Shown here: positions 22,865-33,666 of the stretch, piece by piece
Layout of the letters: every line of letters starts with the position of its first letter
Position numbering within the stretch: the stretch's first letter is position 1
From: Prorocentrum cordatum
Taxonomy: Eukaryota > Sar > Dinophyceae > Prorocentrales > Prorocentraceae
Direction: 5' to 3'
DNA length: 64,000 bases
Assembly: GCA_963575745.1 (NCBI GenBank)
Contig: CAUYUJ010003669.1
Span: 547,789-611,788 of the forward strand
Notes under the pieces: model-generated
The model's database searches: none
What the model saw: only the letters and a program-made list of their open reading frames with translations
Told to the model about the DNA's origin: nothing
Translations under genes and position numbers: made by a program

Positions 22865-24860
22865 CAGCAGCCCTCGAAAGTGGCGACAGTTTCACAGATC
22901 ACAGCCCCCCCAGGGATGGCGAGGTCTAATTTGAGTCTGCGGTGAGTGCCCACTGTGCTGCGCCCCTCAGCAGCCCTCGAAAGTGGCAACAGTTTCACAG
23001 ATCGCAGCCCCCCAGGGATGGCAAGGTCTAATCTGAGTCTGCGGTGAGTACCCACTGTGTTGTGCCCCTCAGCAGCCCTCGAAAGTGGCGACAGTTTCAC
23101 AGATCGCAGCCCCCCAAGGATGGCAAGGTCTAATCTGAGTCTGCGGTGGGTACCCACTGTGCTGCGCCCCTCAGCAGCCCTCGAAAGTGGCAACAGTTTC
23201 GCAGATCGCAGCCCCCCAGGGATGGCAAGGTCTAATCTGAGTCTGCGGTGAGTACCCCTGTGTTGTGCCCCTCAGCAGCCCTCGAAAGTGGCGACAGTGT
23301 GATCGCAGCCCCCAAGGATGGCAAGGTCTAATCTGAGTCTGCGGTGGCTGACCCCACTGTGCTGTGCCCCTCAGCCCAGCCCTCGAAAGTGGCGACAGTT
23401 TCACAGATCGCAGCCCCCCAGGGATGGCAAGGTCTAATCTGAGTCTGCGGTGGGTACCCACTGTGCTGTGCCCCTCAGCAGCCTCGAAAGTGGCGACAGT
23501 TTCACAGATCGCAGCCCCCCAGGGATGGCGAGGTCTAATTTGAGTCTGCGGTGAGTACCCACTGTGCTGTGCCCTCAGCAGCCCTCGAAAGTGGCGACAG
23601 TTTCACAGATCGCAGCCCCCCAGGGATGGCGAGGTCTAATCTGAGTATGCGGTGAGTAACCACTCTGCTGTGCCCCACCAGCAGCCCTCGAAAGTGGCGA
23701 CAGTTCGCAGATCGCAGCCCCCCAGGGACGGCGAGGTCCCCGCTCAGATCCGCAGCGGTGCCTCACTCTGCAGGACCCACTAGCCAGCCCTCGAAAGTGG
23801 CGACAAGTTTCGCAGATCGCAGCCCCCCAGGGGCGGCGAGGTCCCGCTCAGGTCCGCGCGGTGCCTCACCCCGCAGGACCCACCAGCAGAAATTGGCGAC
23901 CGAGATCGCTCCTCGGTCCGACCACAGTCCCACCCTCCGAAGTGGCGACCCACTTTCGCAGATCGCAGCCCCCCAGGACGGCGAGGTCCCGATCCGCGCG
24001 AGCAGCCCTCGAAAGTGGCGACAGTTTCGCAGATCGCAGCCCCCCAGGGACGGCGAGGTCCCGTTTGGGTCCGCGGTGAGTACCCTCTCTGCTGGCCTCC
24101 CCAGCAGCCCTCGAAAGTGGCGACAGTTTCGCAGATCGCAGCCCCCCAGGGACGGCGAGGTCCCGTTTGGGTCCGCGGTGGGTACCCTCTCTGCTGGCCT
24201 CCCCAGCAGCCCTCGAAAGTGGCGACAGTTTCACAGATCGCAGCCCCCAGGGACGGCGAGGTCCCGTTGGAGGTGGCTGGCCTCCGAGCAGCCCTCGAAA
24301 TGGGCGACAGTTTCGCAGATCGCAGCCCCCCAGGGACGGCGAGGTCCCGTTTGGGTCCGCGGTGGGTACCCTCTCTGCTGGCCTCCCCAGCAGCCCTCGA
24401 AAGTGGCGTCAAGTTCACAGATCGCAGCCCCCCAGGGACGGCGAGGTCCCGTTTGGATCCGAGGTGAGTACCCTCTCTGCTGGCCTCCCCAGCAGCCCTC
24501 GAAAGTGGCGACAAGTTCGCAGATCGCAGCCCCCCAGGGGCGGCGAGGTCCCGCTCAGGTCCGCGGTGAGTACCCTCTCTGCTGGCCTCCCCAGCAGCCC
24601 TCGAAAGTGGCGACAGTTTCACAAATCGCAGCCCCCCAGGGACGGCGAGGTCCCGTTTGGATCCGCGGTGAGTACCCTCTCTGCTGGCCTCCCCAGCAGC
24701 CCTCGAAAATGGCGACAGTTTCGCAGATCTCAGCCCCCCAGGGGCGGCGAGGTCCCGTTTGGAACCGCGGTGAGTACCCTCTCTGTTGGCCTCCCCAGCG
24801 GCCCTCGAAAGTGGCGCAAGTTTCGCAGATCGCAGCCCCCCAGGGATGGCGAGGTCAAAG
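22865..24860 (+). repeat. 102-bp tandem repeat array (about 20 units)
   Basis: Units begin CAGCCCTCGAAAGTGGCGAC and are spaced 102-103 bp (for example at 22868, 22971, 23073, 24002, 24104 and 24206), with some shortened units near 23270-23330 and 23880-24000. Since 102 is a multiple of three, frames of several hundred codons stay open on both strands; none shows a domain. Each unit holds a GCGGTGAGTACC donor-like word and, 29 bp on, a CTCCCCAG acceptor-like word in the right-hand units. The left third has a different linker (CACTGTGCTGTGCCCCTCAG). Confidence 0.9.
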
Positions 24861-25465
24861 GCAGGGGGGAAGAGAGGGATGGGAAGGAAGGAAGGAAGGT
24901 TCGCGCGAGCAGTGCTCTATTCAAAACGAGAACCCAACGCAGGAGGGTTGGGAAAAAGGGTAGGCGCCCGCCAAGTACAAGAGGTCAACGCATCTTAGTA
25001 ATAAGAGTTTCCCCGGTACCGAAATGTAGCAAGAACCTCCTTCCCATACTGCATCCTTCGATTCTCTGGTACGGGCTTCCTCGGGTAGAAATGCAAGTGC
25101 AAGCAAGTGCGCAGTACAAGTACGCCACAGACACGTGAATTTCCGTAGTCCGAGGCTGGCAAGGTCGGTAGAGGCTGGCCTCCGCTGTGCTGTGAGAGGC
25201 TGCTTGCCAACTGCTGCCAGTATGTGGGAAAGAAACGCGGAGGCAGCCGCAAATCGTGACGCGTAGCCAATGACATGCTACAAGACCCACCTCCACCACA
25301 GAGCCCTCATAATCCGCTGAGCCTGTCGGCCTGTGAAATGCGTTGTTCGTCGTGGTTGTTGTCCTCGTGCGCACTCGTCTTATTCTTTTCTGTGTCCGTC
25401 GCCGCTCCCCCCGCCTCTTTCCCTGGGCCCTCGTCCTCAAGCGCGCCAGCCAAAGCGAAATTAAC
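24861..25465. other. array edge and gene-free stretch
   Basis: The right edge of the 102-bp array (24826-24960) recurs inverted at the end of the window. Further on, AGAGGCTGGCCTCCGCTGTGCTGTGAG at about 25170 resembles 26660-26688, and AACCTCCTTCCCATACTGCATCC at about 25032 resembles 26725-26750. These are scattered repeats without coding content. Confidence 0.5.
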
Positions 25466-25815
25466 ACAACGTTGTCAATAAGTCGAAGGGAAGCCCCCTT
25501 CCCTTTGATCCCTTTCCCGCCGAGAGGGGGAGGGTCCCATGGGGGGTCCCGGGTCAAAAAAAACAGCCCACGGTGTGCGGCTTTTACAGAAGGGCCTCAA
25601 ACGCGCCAGCTGAAGCGAAATGAAGCATCCCAGCCAAAGCGGAATCAACATCGTTGTCATTGAGTCGAAGGGAAGCCCCTTCCCTTTGATCCCTTCGCCG
25701 CCGGGGGGGGAGGGTCCCGTGGGGGAAGTCCCGGGGGGGTGTCCTGGGTCAAAATACCATCCCCCGTTTGCGGCTTTTACAGAAGGGCCCTCTGTAGATG
25801 CGCTGGAGGAGGAGG
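25465..25815 (+). repeat. about 180-bp tandem duplication
   Basis: Two diverged copies (about 25465-25625 and 25640-25815) of a block starting with an AAAGCG(A/G)AAT word, through GAAGGGAAGCCCC and GAGGGTCCC, to GCGGCTTTTACAGAAGGG. Not coding. Confidence 0.75.
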
Positions 25816-26079
25816 CGCCTCGCCACGACGGATCTGCAAGAGCGTTTCTAGACGGCCCAAGCCCCACAACTCAGCCCAAGAACACCTAAGGACGGCCAAG
25901 GGGGGCCCTCAAACGGGTCAAAAGAAGCCCCACAAGGACTCTCAAGAAGGCCCAGAGAGGGCATATTCATTGATTTTCGGAAAGGTTTGGTTCCCGCCCT
26001 CTCCCTCCCATTTCCGTCGAGAGCCGAGGCATCCAGAAAGGGTTGCCCCTACTCGCTTCCTCTCGCTGCTCCCCCACTC

Positions 26080-26190
26080 CTCCTCCTCCTCCTCCTCCTC
26101 CTCCTCCTCCTCCTCCTCCTCTGCTCCTCTGCTCCTCTGCTCCTCCTCCTCCTTCTCCTCCTCCTCCTCCTCCTCCTCCTCCTCCTCCTC

Positions 26191-26221
<31 letters not shown>

Positions 26222-26400
26222 TCCTCCTGCGCATTCCTCTCGCTGCTCCCCCACTCCTCCTCCTCCCCCTCCTCCTCCTCCTCCTGAACCTTTTCCTCAT
26301 CCTTCCCCCCCTTCGCCTCCCTCATCCGCCTCCCCTATTGTTCCTTTTCCCCCCCCTCCTACTCCTCCTCCGCCTACTACCCCCCCCCTGCTCGTTTTCA
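26080..26400 (+). repeat. (CTC)n microsatellite with TCTGCTCC interruption
   Basis: Long CTC runs, with CTGCTCCTCTGCTCCTCTGCTCC between two blocks and CCACTCCTCCTCC phrases repeated at 26075 and 26248. All frames here are triplet-repeat translations. Confidence 0.9.
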
Positions 26401-26440
26401 TCTTCGTCGTATTCAGGGTCGGCGGCACCGGCCGTAAGGC

Positions 26441-26965
26441 CTTCGGAGTACTCACTGGTAACAGCTGCTGGGGCGAGTAAGATTCAGAAGGGATGGCAAA
26501 GATAAGAAAACTGGTATTGCCAACGGCTGCGAGCAGTATGGGTATAAAAAAGTAGTGTGCGTCACCAAAAGAAGAAGCTAGTCCTTATCCTGTCGGACTA
26601 GGTATCGAGTTCGGGCGTGAGGCAATGTCTTTGCTGATTCAGAGGTTGGTCAGGTCAGTAGAGGCTGACCTCCGCACTTTGCTGTGAGTCTTACAGGTCA
26701 AACATTGACAGGATCAGATTGAGAACCTCCTTCCCGTACCCCATCCCACGATGCTACAATACCCACTTTCACCAGAGAGTCTCCAGAATATTCACTGGCA
26801 ACAGCTGCTGGAGCGAGTAAGCTGTAGAAAGGATGACAAAGATGAGGAGACTGGTTTTGTCAGCGGTTGCGAGTCGTATGGATTTTGTTAGAACACGAAA
26901 GACGCGGAGTTGGTCACCAAAGGAAGAAGTAGTCCTCACTCTGTAGGACTAGGTATGTCTTTGCT
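26441..26965 (+). repeat. diverged direct duplication, about 343-bp spacing
   Basis: The block CACTGGTAACAGCTGCTGG through GCGAGCAGTATGG (26451-26540) recurs at 26794-26882. The following AGTCCT...GTAGGACTAGGTAT...GTCTTTGCTG words also recur. No coding content. Confidence 0.7.
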
Positions 26966-27267
26966 GTGTCAGAGCCCTAGAGGTCAAACAGTGAGGCCAA
27001 AGTAGAGGTGAGGCTGGGAAACATAAGTCTGTATAAGACGAGTGTTGGTTTGGTGGCAATTCTTGGGCTGTTACCCAGGGTTTGGGGTTTGCCCCGAACC
27101 TCCTGGACCTGGGGCCGCGTGCGTTGTGTCTATTTTTCGGGTTTAGTGCGAACCCATTGCGACTGCTGACTGTAGGCTGGCGCGTTGTCGGCTGGCCTGG
27201 TACCGCAGCTATGCATGCGGTACGGGGTGGCGGATACAAACCTGCAGTAAGCCTGTAAGGTTGGCCA

Positions 27268-27610
27268 ATCATGGCCAGAATGTGGCTCTTGAGTAGCCCG
27301 TGGGGTCGTGCTGGGCGCTGGAAGCAGGTGTTCCCCATCCACCCATGGATGACCCCTCCGACCCTAGTAGGGACAATGAACGCAAGCAGCAGTGTAAAAA
27401 GGACTGAAATCGTGAAGTCGTGCGCTCATGGTGGCTGGCCCCTCGGCCAGCTGACGACAGGAGGGAGGAGTAAGGAGTAGATGTTGAAACTGCGGGGCTC
27501 CCCTTGCCAGTGGGCTAAGGGTCCCAAAATGTGGCCAGGAATGGCTCCTGAGTAGCCTGTGAGGTAGGGCTGCGCGCTGAAAGCAAGTGTTCCAATTCTA
27601 CCACCCAGGC
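27268..27610 (+). repeat. diverged direct duplication, about 260-bp spacing
   Basis: ATGGCCAGAATGTGGCTC through GGAAGCAGGTGTTCC (27269-27335) recurs in diverged form at 27528-27590. GGCTGGCCCCTCGGCCAG at 27432 recurs as CGCTGGCCCCTCGCCCAG at 27889. No gene. Confidence 0.65.
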
Positions 27611-27944
27611 ATGTACCCCTAAACTCCCACTTTCATGTTGTGAAGAGTCAGGTGCAGGCGAAAGGTGGAGCATGAGGAAGTCACTGTAAGCTAAGCTAGG
27701 TGTGGTCGTCACGTGGTCGGTAGCCCACAATGGAAATGACAAGGCACCCCCCTACCGACATGCCAAATGACAATTCAGTGTAGTTAGCGTGAAATGGAAG
27801 GACAGACGCGTTTGGATGGTGTCCTGTACCGACGCAAACAGAAGGTCTATCAAAAAGAAAGATCGTGACAAGTAGTGCCTTCCTTGTCGCTGGCCCCTCG
27901 CCCAGGTGACGGGAGGGGAGGGGAGGGTTGATCAGTACAGAGCC

Positions 27945-28098
27945 GTCCTCCTTTTCCTCCTTCTCCTCCTTTTCCTCCCCCTCCTCCTCCTCCTCCTCCT
28001 CCTCCTCCTCCACCTCCTCCTCCTCCTCCTCCTCCTCCTCCTCCTCCTCCTCCTCCTCCTCCTCCTCCTCCTCCTCCTCCTCCTCCTCCTCCTCCTCT
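27945..28098 (+). repeat. (CTC)n microsatellite
   Basis: About 150 bp of nearly pure CTC. A GC-rich block follows (28100-28300) that translates without stops in several frames, but I cannot define an exon there. Confidence 0.9.
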
Positions 28099-28336
28099 CA
28101 CCCTCGTCTTCGTCCGCGTCCCCCTCCTCCTGCTCCCTCGGAACTCCGTGTGCAACCCCACCTGTCCCCACGCTCCGGCAACGCCCCGGGCCCGCTGCGC
28201 ACGGCGCAGCGCCGGCGCGGCCGCGCCGCAGGGGCGCGGAGCGCACCGAGCGCGGAGGCCGCGCTGCTCAGATGGTAACTTCTTGGAGGCCCTCGTCAGA
28301 ACGACTCACACAAAGGGAGCCGTCTCAAGCAATTTT

Positions 28337-28467
28337 GGTATCGATGGCAAATAAATACACCTCGCAATCAAGTGTAGTCAGATCTGGGCGGCCGGCCGCT
28401 TTGAGCCAAACGGCCGCGGGCGCACGCTCGCTCCCACCCGCCTGGATTGCCCAGCTCACTTTAGAGT
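28337..28467 (-). repeat. candidate 3' LTR (131 bp)
   Basis: Aligns with 42819-42948 in the same orientation at the opposite end of the Copia-like element: shared ends are GGTATCGATGGCAAATA and CAGCTCACTTTAGAGT. Identity is about 85 percent by eye. It contains the hairpin at 28393-28416. LTRs this short are unusual and I found no clear polypurine tract in element sense, so a paired dispersed repeat is an alternative. Confidence 0.5.
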
Positions 28468-28628
28468 CGGGCGGGGGAGGGGGGACGAAGCGAGAGCCCG
28501 CCGCCACTATACAGCAGGTACAGCAGCTACTATGCACACAAAAAGGCAGCAAAAGGGCGTGGCCGTAAGGAAGGTGGACCCGCGCGCAAGTTGCCTCGCC
28601 TGCACTTTACTGTGCATACGAGTGCTCC

Positions 28629-30815
28629 TCAGGCGGCTGCAGACCGAGATGTCTGGCGAGTCCGATAAGGAGCATGACGCTTGAAGTCCTGTTTGAAGGA
28701 TTGCGTACCTCCCATGACTTGTAAGAGCATTTATCTGTCGATGCTCCCCTTGGTGTGACCGTCCTCGGTCATATCGCGGGGTCACACCGTTGAATACTGT
28801 GCACGATTCCTCGCTCCATCATCTGTCGTATCCAGCTGATGTGTCCTAAAAGGCACACTGGGTCGGCTTATCCAAGTCTTGCTTGACAAGGACTTTAAAA
28901 CAGACTCAGCATCTACGGTCAAAGTGACCTTGATGCTCAGGTGGCCCAACTCGAGTATGTCTATCAACTGAATGGGAGTTAGCGGCCCTGCGTGGAGCTC
29001 GTGCAGAGTCACCATCGTGGGATAGCAGTCCTCCAAGTTGTGGGCTGCTGCTAGTCTCTGCTGAAACGTTCGAGCGGACCTGCAAGCGGTGAGACTTGCA
29101 GTACGCATCGATCAAGTGAGCGACAGGCTTACCGAATGGCGTGCTTCCACGCCGTAGCAGGTTTGCCCCGCGAGCGCCATAGCCTTTGACTTCGTTTTCG
29201 GCATCTCCACTCAGGCGTCGATAACCTGAGTCGCTGTGCAGGTGAACTTCGCCCGTGGGAGTCACCGGTTGGTAGACGACCTTCTTAGGGCAGGCCTGCA
29301 ATTTCCTGGTAATCGCGCTCAGTCGTCGCACTTGTATGTTGGTCGGATCTTGGACACATTGTGGAGAGGCAACATATGCAATCAACCACACCTGGGTGAT
29401 TAATGCATACACCAATGCGCCTCTGAGGCTGACGAACATGTCTGCAACCATCTTGGATGCATGGGCGTCAGCGTCGGCGCCTGTAAGCTCAGGATGTTGT
29501 ATACGACGGAGCTGTTTGATGTATTCGTCTTGGCCCCGCGGAACACTGCCATCCTCGTCCTTGGCATATCTCACAGCGCAGTTGCTGTACGTGTGCTTGT
29601 TGCGTTTACACTTACCAAAAGTGTCTTCTACGCACATGACGCACTTGTCAATGGTGCCCTCTGCGCCGGCCATATTGATGTCATCAACGTGCGTGGCCGC
29701 GAGCTGGTTGCTGCTCGTCTTGAACTCCTCGCCGTAGGACGCGCGTCTGAGACCGAAACCTCTCGTGGCCCTTCTGAGACTCAGTGAGAAAGCTCGAGAC
29801 TCGTCCTTGGTGCCAGTACCTGGCTCGAGGCGCTGCAAGCAGTGCTTCGACTCGTCGCAGCGCTCGAATTCTGGGAGAGTTCGAAGCGCCGCAGCCAGTT
29901 CAGGCGGCAGAGTAAAGCACGCCACGCTTTCTCCCCCACCAGGTGTCTCAGCCAGTTCCTGGTAGGTAAACCCATCCAGGAAAGGCCATGTTGACGTCGA
30001 AGGAAACAATGGTCCAGTGCTCCTTGCACGCTGCCGTGCTCGCGAGTAGTCTCTGTCTTGACCGCCGCGCTGTTCCTGGGGAGGTCTCCGCGAAGGCTTC
30101 GAGATCCGAAGCCCCAGGCGTGACCTGATGCATCTCGTCCATCTCGTTCTTCACAAACTTCCATTCGTACACGTACCTCGGAGGCATGGTGTTTGACGCT
30201 TTAGATATATCTTGCAGTTTGAAGCACCCGTTGTCAAAAACCATGTCTTGCTCTCTCGGGATTCGCCTGGATGTCAGCCTTCGAAAGGAGGTCGTCTACC
30301 TTGACGACCACGGCTCGCTTTGCAGCGGCGGCAATATATACTCGCATGGTGGTAGCACGGCCGGCATATACTATTATGTGCTGTTGTTCAGGTAGGACTA
30401 CATTTGGCAATTCTGCCGAAAAGCAGAGTTCTACATATTGTCCGTTTTCGTCTGGGTCAAGTCCGCAACTGCAATCTTCGACCGTGGAGCAAAAAGTGAC
30501 ATGATACGCCTCCTCGATGTCGGACTCGCGCGGGTGCCCCCACTTAGGCAGGTGCCCCTGCTGTTCTTCAGCTACAGTGATCAGCGCACTGTTGTCTGGA
30601 ATCATTTGTGTGGGTACTGTGAAACGGTTCTCTAGTGGAGTTGCCCCCAATAGTTCGCTTTCGTCTTGTCGTTCTGTATACCGCGCTTCCATAATATGTG
30701 CCTCGAGGTCGACCTCCGATTCCTCATGTGTCGTGGGAAGCCGTCCATCCTCCTGTGGTGGCTCGGCTCCTGGGAATTCTCTTGCGGTTCCGTCTGGTGT
30801 CGGTGTATCCGCCAA
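28629..30815 (-). pseudogene. Copia reverse transcriptase and RNase H (broken)
   Basis: The C-terminal half of the Copia pol. A linker (30815-30240) leads into RT palm segments: PRYVYEWKFVKNE, motif A FDVNMAF, and motif C as THVDDI, the Copia VDD box with His for the usual Tyr. RNase H follows (LHSDSGYRRLSGDAEN, near 29240) and ends with RDMTEDGHTKG at about 28760, the usual Copia terminal block, and a stop at 28629-28631. Breaks: a shift near 30240 (RARHG against MVFDNGC), a 1-nt insertion in motif A near 29987 (AF then LDGFTYQEL in another frame), further shifts in RNase H near 29100 and 28780, and a stop within the last block. The enzyme cannot be made intact from this copy. Copia family assignment is firm; host dinoflagellate specificity is inference. 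Confidence 0.85.
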
Positions 30816-31040
30816 TTCCTCGAACTTTGTCCTATCCTGGTCGAAGCCCGCTTGAAGTTTGGTGGACTTCAGGCACTGGGTGATTCTTGAATGTGCTGAT
30901 CCACTTATATCGTGAATGTTAATAGCGGTGCCTTCTGCTTCATGTTAGTGAAATGCAGGATTCACATTGTTGTCAGAATGGACCAACGTGCAACTGTCAG
31001 CGTAAGCCACCGGAGGTTGCTTGTGGATACTTATGCTAAC

Positions 31041-32282
31041 CTAACCGGAACTACGTTCTCCATGCGGGAAAATTCTGACAATGTGTTGTAGAGCCAGGTG
31101 TGCCCTAGGAGATAGCCGGCTTGCACTTGCATTATAAAGCGTCCCCTTCTTGGTCGGGGGATAGGCAAATGTCATAGCATGTCTACCCGCGAGTAAACTT
31201 GCCATGGACGTCGACACTGTCCGTAGTGCAGCGTTGTCGGAGCCGATCTCTCTGGCTATCAAAGCTTCAATGTAGAGTGAATGTCGTGCATCGCCGCATT
31301 GTACCTGGACGTCGCGGTTTCCCACTTGAATGATGACTGGGCCCCTGTAGGGATCGTTTCTTACAATCGAGAATGGGCCATTCCAACCTCTCCAGTCGTC
31401 CTTCGTGGTTGTGGGGCGATGGTAATCAAATAAATCTCCTTCATCGTAGTAGTGCTGACCGGTGGTCGTTGTCTTTGCGAGTAGTGCAGGATTGATTTTG
31501 GCTGCTGCAGTGGCCTGAGTGATAGCTTCAATGCATACCTTGCGTATCATCTGTTCACGAGAATGATCCGACGCATCCGTCGGCTGTTCGTGATCCAGGA
31601 TAGGCAAGTCAGGGAGCATTGCTGGTTGCCGTCCAAACAGGGCGCTGCATGGAGACACCTCGTTATAGAAAGCGAAGGCGTCGGTGACGAACGAGGCTTC
31701 ATGCAGTAGTCGTGTGAACGCAAGATGTATCTCTAACCTGTTGAGTTCAGCTTCCGCGACATGGAGTAGATGGCGCAGTATGCCATTTCTGGCTTCGATC
31801 GTCGTAGCGCGTTGTCCACGCGCACGCATCCTTAGTTCAGTGCCCTTTGCCTTAAGGACTGATTTCGCAGCGTCGTTGTTGAGGGCGCCCTCTCCATCGG
31901 AGTAGAGTACCTTTGCAGGTCCAAACTGCATCCAGCACTCATGGTATGTATCCAGGATGCTGGTCATCGTCTTGTCTGGTATCTCCATTCCAGTAGCATA
32001 GCGAATACAACGATCGATGCTTTGAAATACATTCTGTTCTTGTTTGTAGAAGATAAGGTTACATTCGACTTCTTCGTTTCACATGCCCGGCTGTGCAGTA
32101 GATGGCACACTCGCATGCCCAGGCTTGTCCGAAGCCCTGCACTCCCGACACGTGTCGCAGACACCTTTGGTCATGTTGAGTCTGACGCTGTCCAGACCTA
32201 TCTTGGTTGAAACGAGTCGCATCTTAGGCTCTTTCGCAGGGAACCAACGCAAATGTAGCTTCCGCAGCTCGAGTGTTACCAC
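31041..32282 (-). pseudogene. Copia integrase (stop-interrupted)
   Basis: The N-terminal zinc region has CDTCRECRASDKPGH near 32160. The same frame is then cut by a TGA at 32079-32081, and continues in frame into the catalytic core. In the core the first acidic position reads ECNLIFYKQ, with Asn where the family has Asp; the second Asp is in LYSDGEGALNN and the Glu in TTIEARNGILRHLL, 33 residues later, close to the DD(35)E spacing. The C-terminal part has DWRGWNGPFSIVRNDPYRGP, a typical post-core SH3-like stretch of Copia integrases, and ends at 31041. With a stop and a lost first Asp, this integrase is inactive. Without the stop the frame would cover about 410 codons. Confidence 0.85.
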
Positions 32283-33627
32283 GCGTGGATTAAGGCTTCG
32301 TAAGTTTTGTAAACTGACTTGAAAGTCGAACCTTGACCAGTCTGGAAGTCGCGGGCGTCCAGCAGGATTACCCGAAGGTTGCGGTGGAGGTGAAAATATC
32401 CTCCTTGCTGTCGGCCGCGTCTGACTCTGACCTGTGGCAGTCGGATGTGGCCATCCGAACTGCTCGCTCCACTCGAGGCAAGTTGCCCTGCGACAGGTTC
32501 AGCAGCATGACTGCCAACTGTAACGTCGTGGCTGCCGGCGCCCGCTGTGGGTCCGGCTCTAGAGCCGGGACTTGGCGATCGTAGCCGCACAAGTGGTGGT
32601 GCGACTTGTGCCTCGGGTGGTGGTGCTGCTGATTCGGCAGGAGCCCGTGGTGCCTGTCCGTGATTGTCGGGCAGCTTCCAAGGTGTGGCAAACGTGCATT
32701 TGCCAGGTATCCGCACATGTCCTGGCATGTTCTCGCCAGCCCGGACATTCCCAACGGTAGTCGGTAGTCTTCCTTAGAATGCCACCTGCAATGCTCCGGG
32801 TTTCTGTCATGTGAGGGAGAACGCATGCTCACATTAGCCGCGCACGCAGGACATCCAAACCCTCCCGAGGGCGGTCTCGTAATCGACCCGTCGGGTTGTC
32901 GAGGGATGATTGGACCGTCCAGATCAGATCCCCACGCGTTGGTGACTAGCACGGTGGAAAGATAAGGGTTGCCATGAAAAGGGGTCACGGTGTACTTGGA
33001 ATAGATCGTGTGCGATCTGAACTGCGTCGACGGACAGAGACTGCATCCTTGAAGTATACTGTGCAGCCATGGACAGTTCTTTGTTACATACCGACGCATG
33101 TTGATGATGGCCAGCACATCGTTTGTTCAAAAGGTGTAAGTAGAAGGCCAGGGCTGGCCATGACCACGGTCGGTTTAAGTATCAATACCCCATGGGAATC
33201 ACGTAACCCAGTAGTACATTGATACATCTTCACCTTGCAAGTGCCCTTGCATGTAGCCAATGTGGTCAATGGTTGTATCTGATCCACCCAACATACCCAC
33301 TGGTTGCTCTCGTAAATAAACCCCTCAGTCGTTTTGACGTATGGCAACTTTCCCACATAACTTGAAATGTGAAAGATCTCCTTTGTGGTGTTCATGCCAA
33401 ACGTCATAGTTGACTTGGGAGTTGAAGTGTGAAGGTAGTCCAGTCGTTATGCAAGTGGGTTGTAGCATGACAACACTGACGAAGCACACGTCTAGGTAGT
33501 GCGCCACTGCGTCCTGGACATCCTTGTTCTCTAGGCGAACATACGAGCGTCTGTATAAATTTCCCCCGGAAGACAAACCTCGGCTGAAAGCTAGCTGCGA
33601 AATATCTCCTCCGCGCAATTCCAACAT
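32276..33627 (-). pseudogene. Copia polyprotein, unassigned region before integrase
   Basis: Three frame-shifted pieces (32276-32728, 32924-33407 and 33325-33627) fill the gap between the larger upstream piece and integrase. The last residues before integrase include YFHLHRNLRVILLDARDFQTG. The segment is Pro/Ala-rich at 32400-32700, where one 14-bp palindrome (32478-32491) sits. No catalytic motif seen; I take it as a linker of the polyprotein. Confidence 0.5.
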
Positions 33628-33666
33628 GTCAACCTTGTTGTGTCGACCGTAGCATAACGTTAGGAA

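Noticed and set aside
23758-25138. Frames of 280-400 codons on both strands
   Set aside because: They follow from a 102-bp tandem unit whose length is a multiple of three; translations simply repeat and hold no domain.
26043-26505. Ser/Pro/Leu and Glu/Gly/Arg proteins over CTC tracts
   Set aside because: Pure triplet-repeat translation; the same holds at 20720, 27945, 43510, 44670 and 62808.
28390-28420. Clustered rare-cutter-like sites (GGCCGGCC, GCGGCCGC) suggesting vector contamination
   Set aside because: The two copies differ in a compensatory way and sit in matched 130-bp repeats at the ends of a retroelement, so they are natural.
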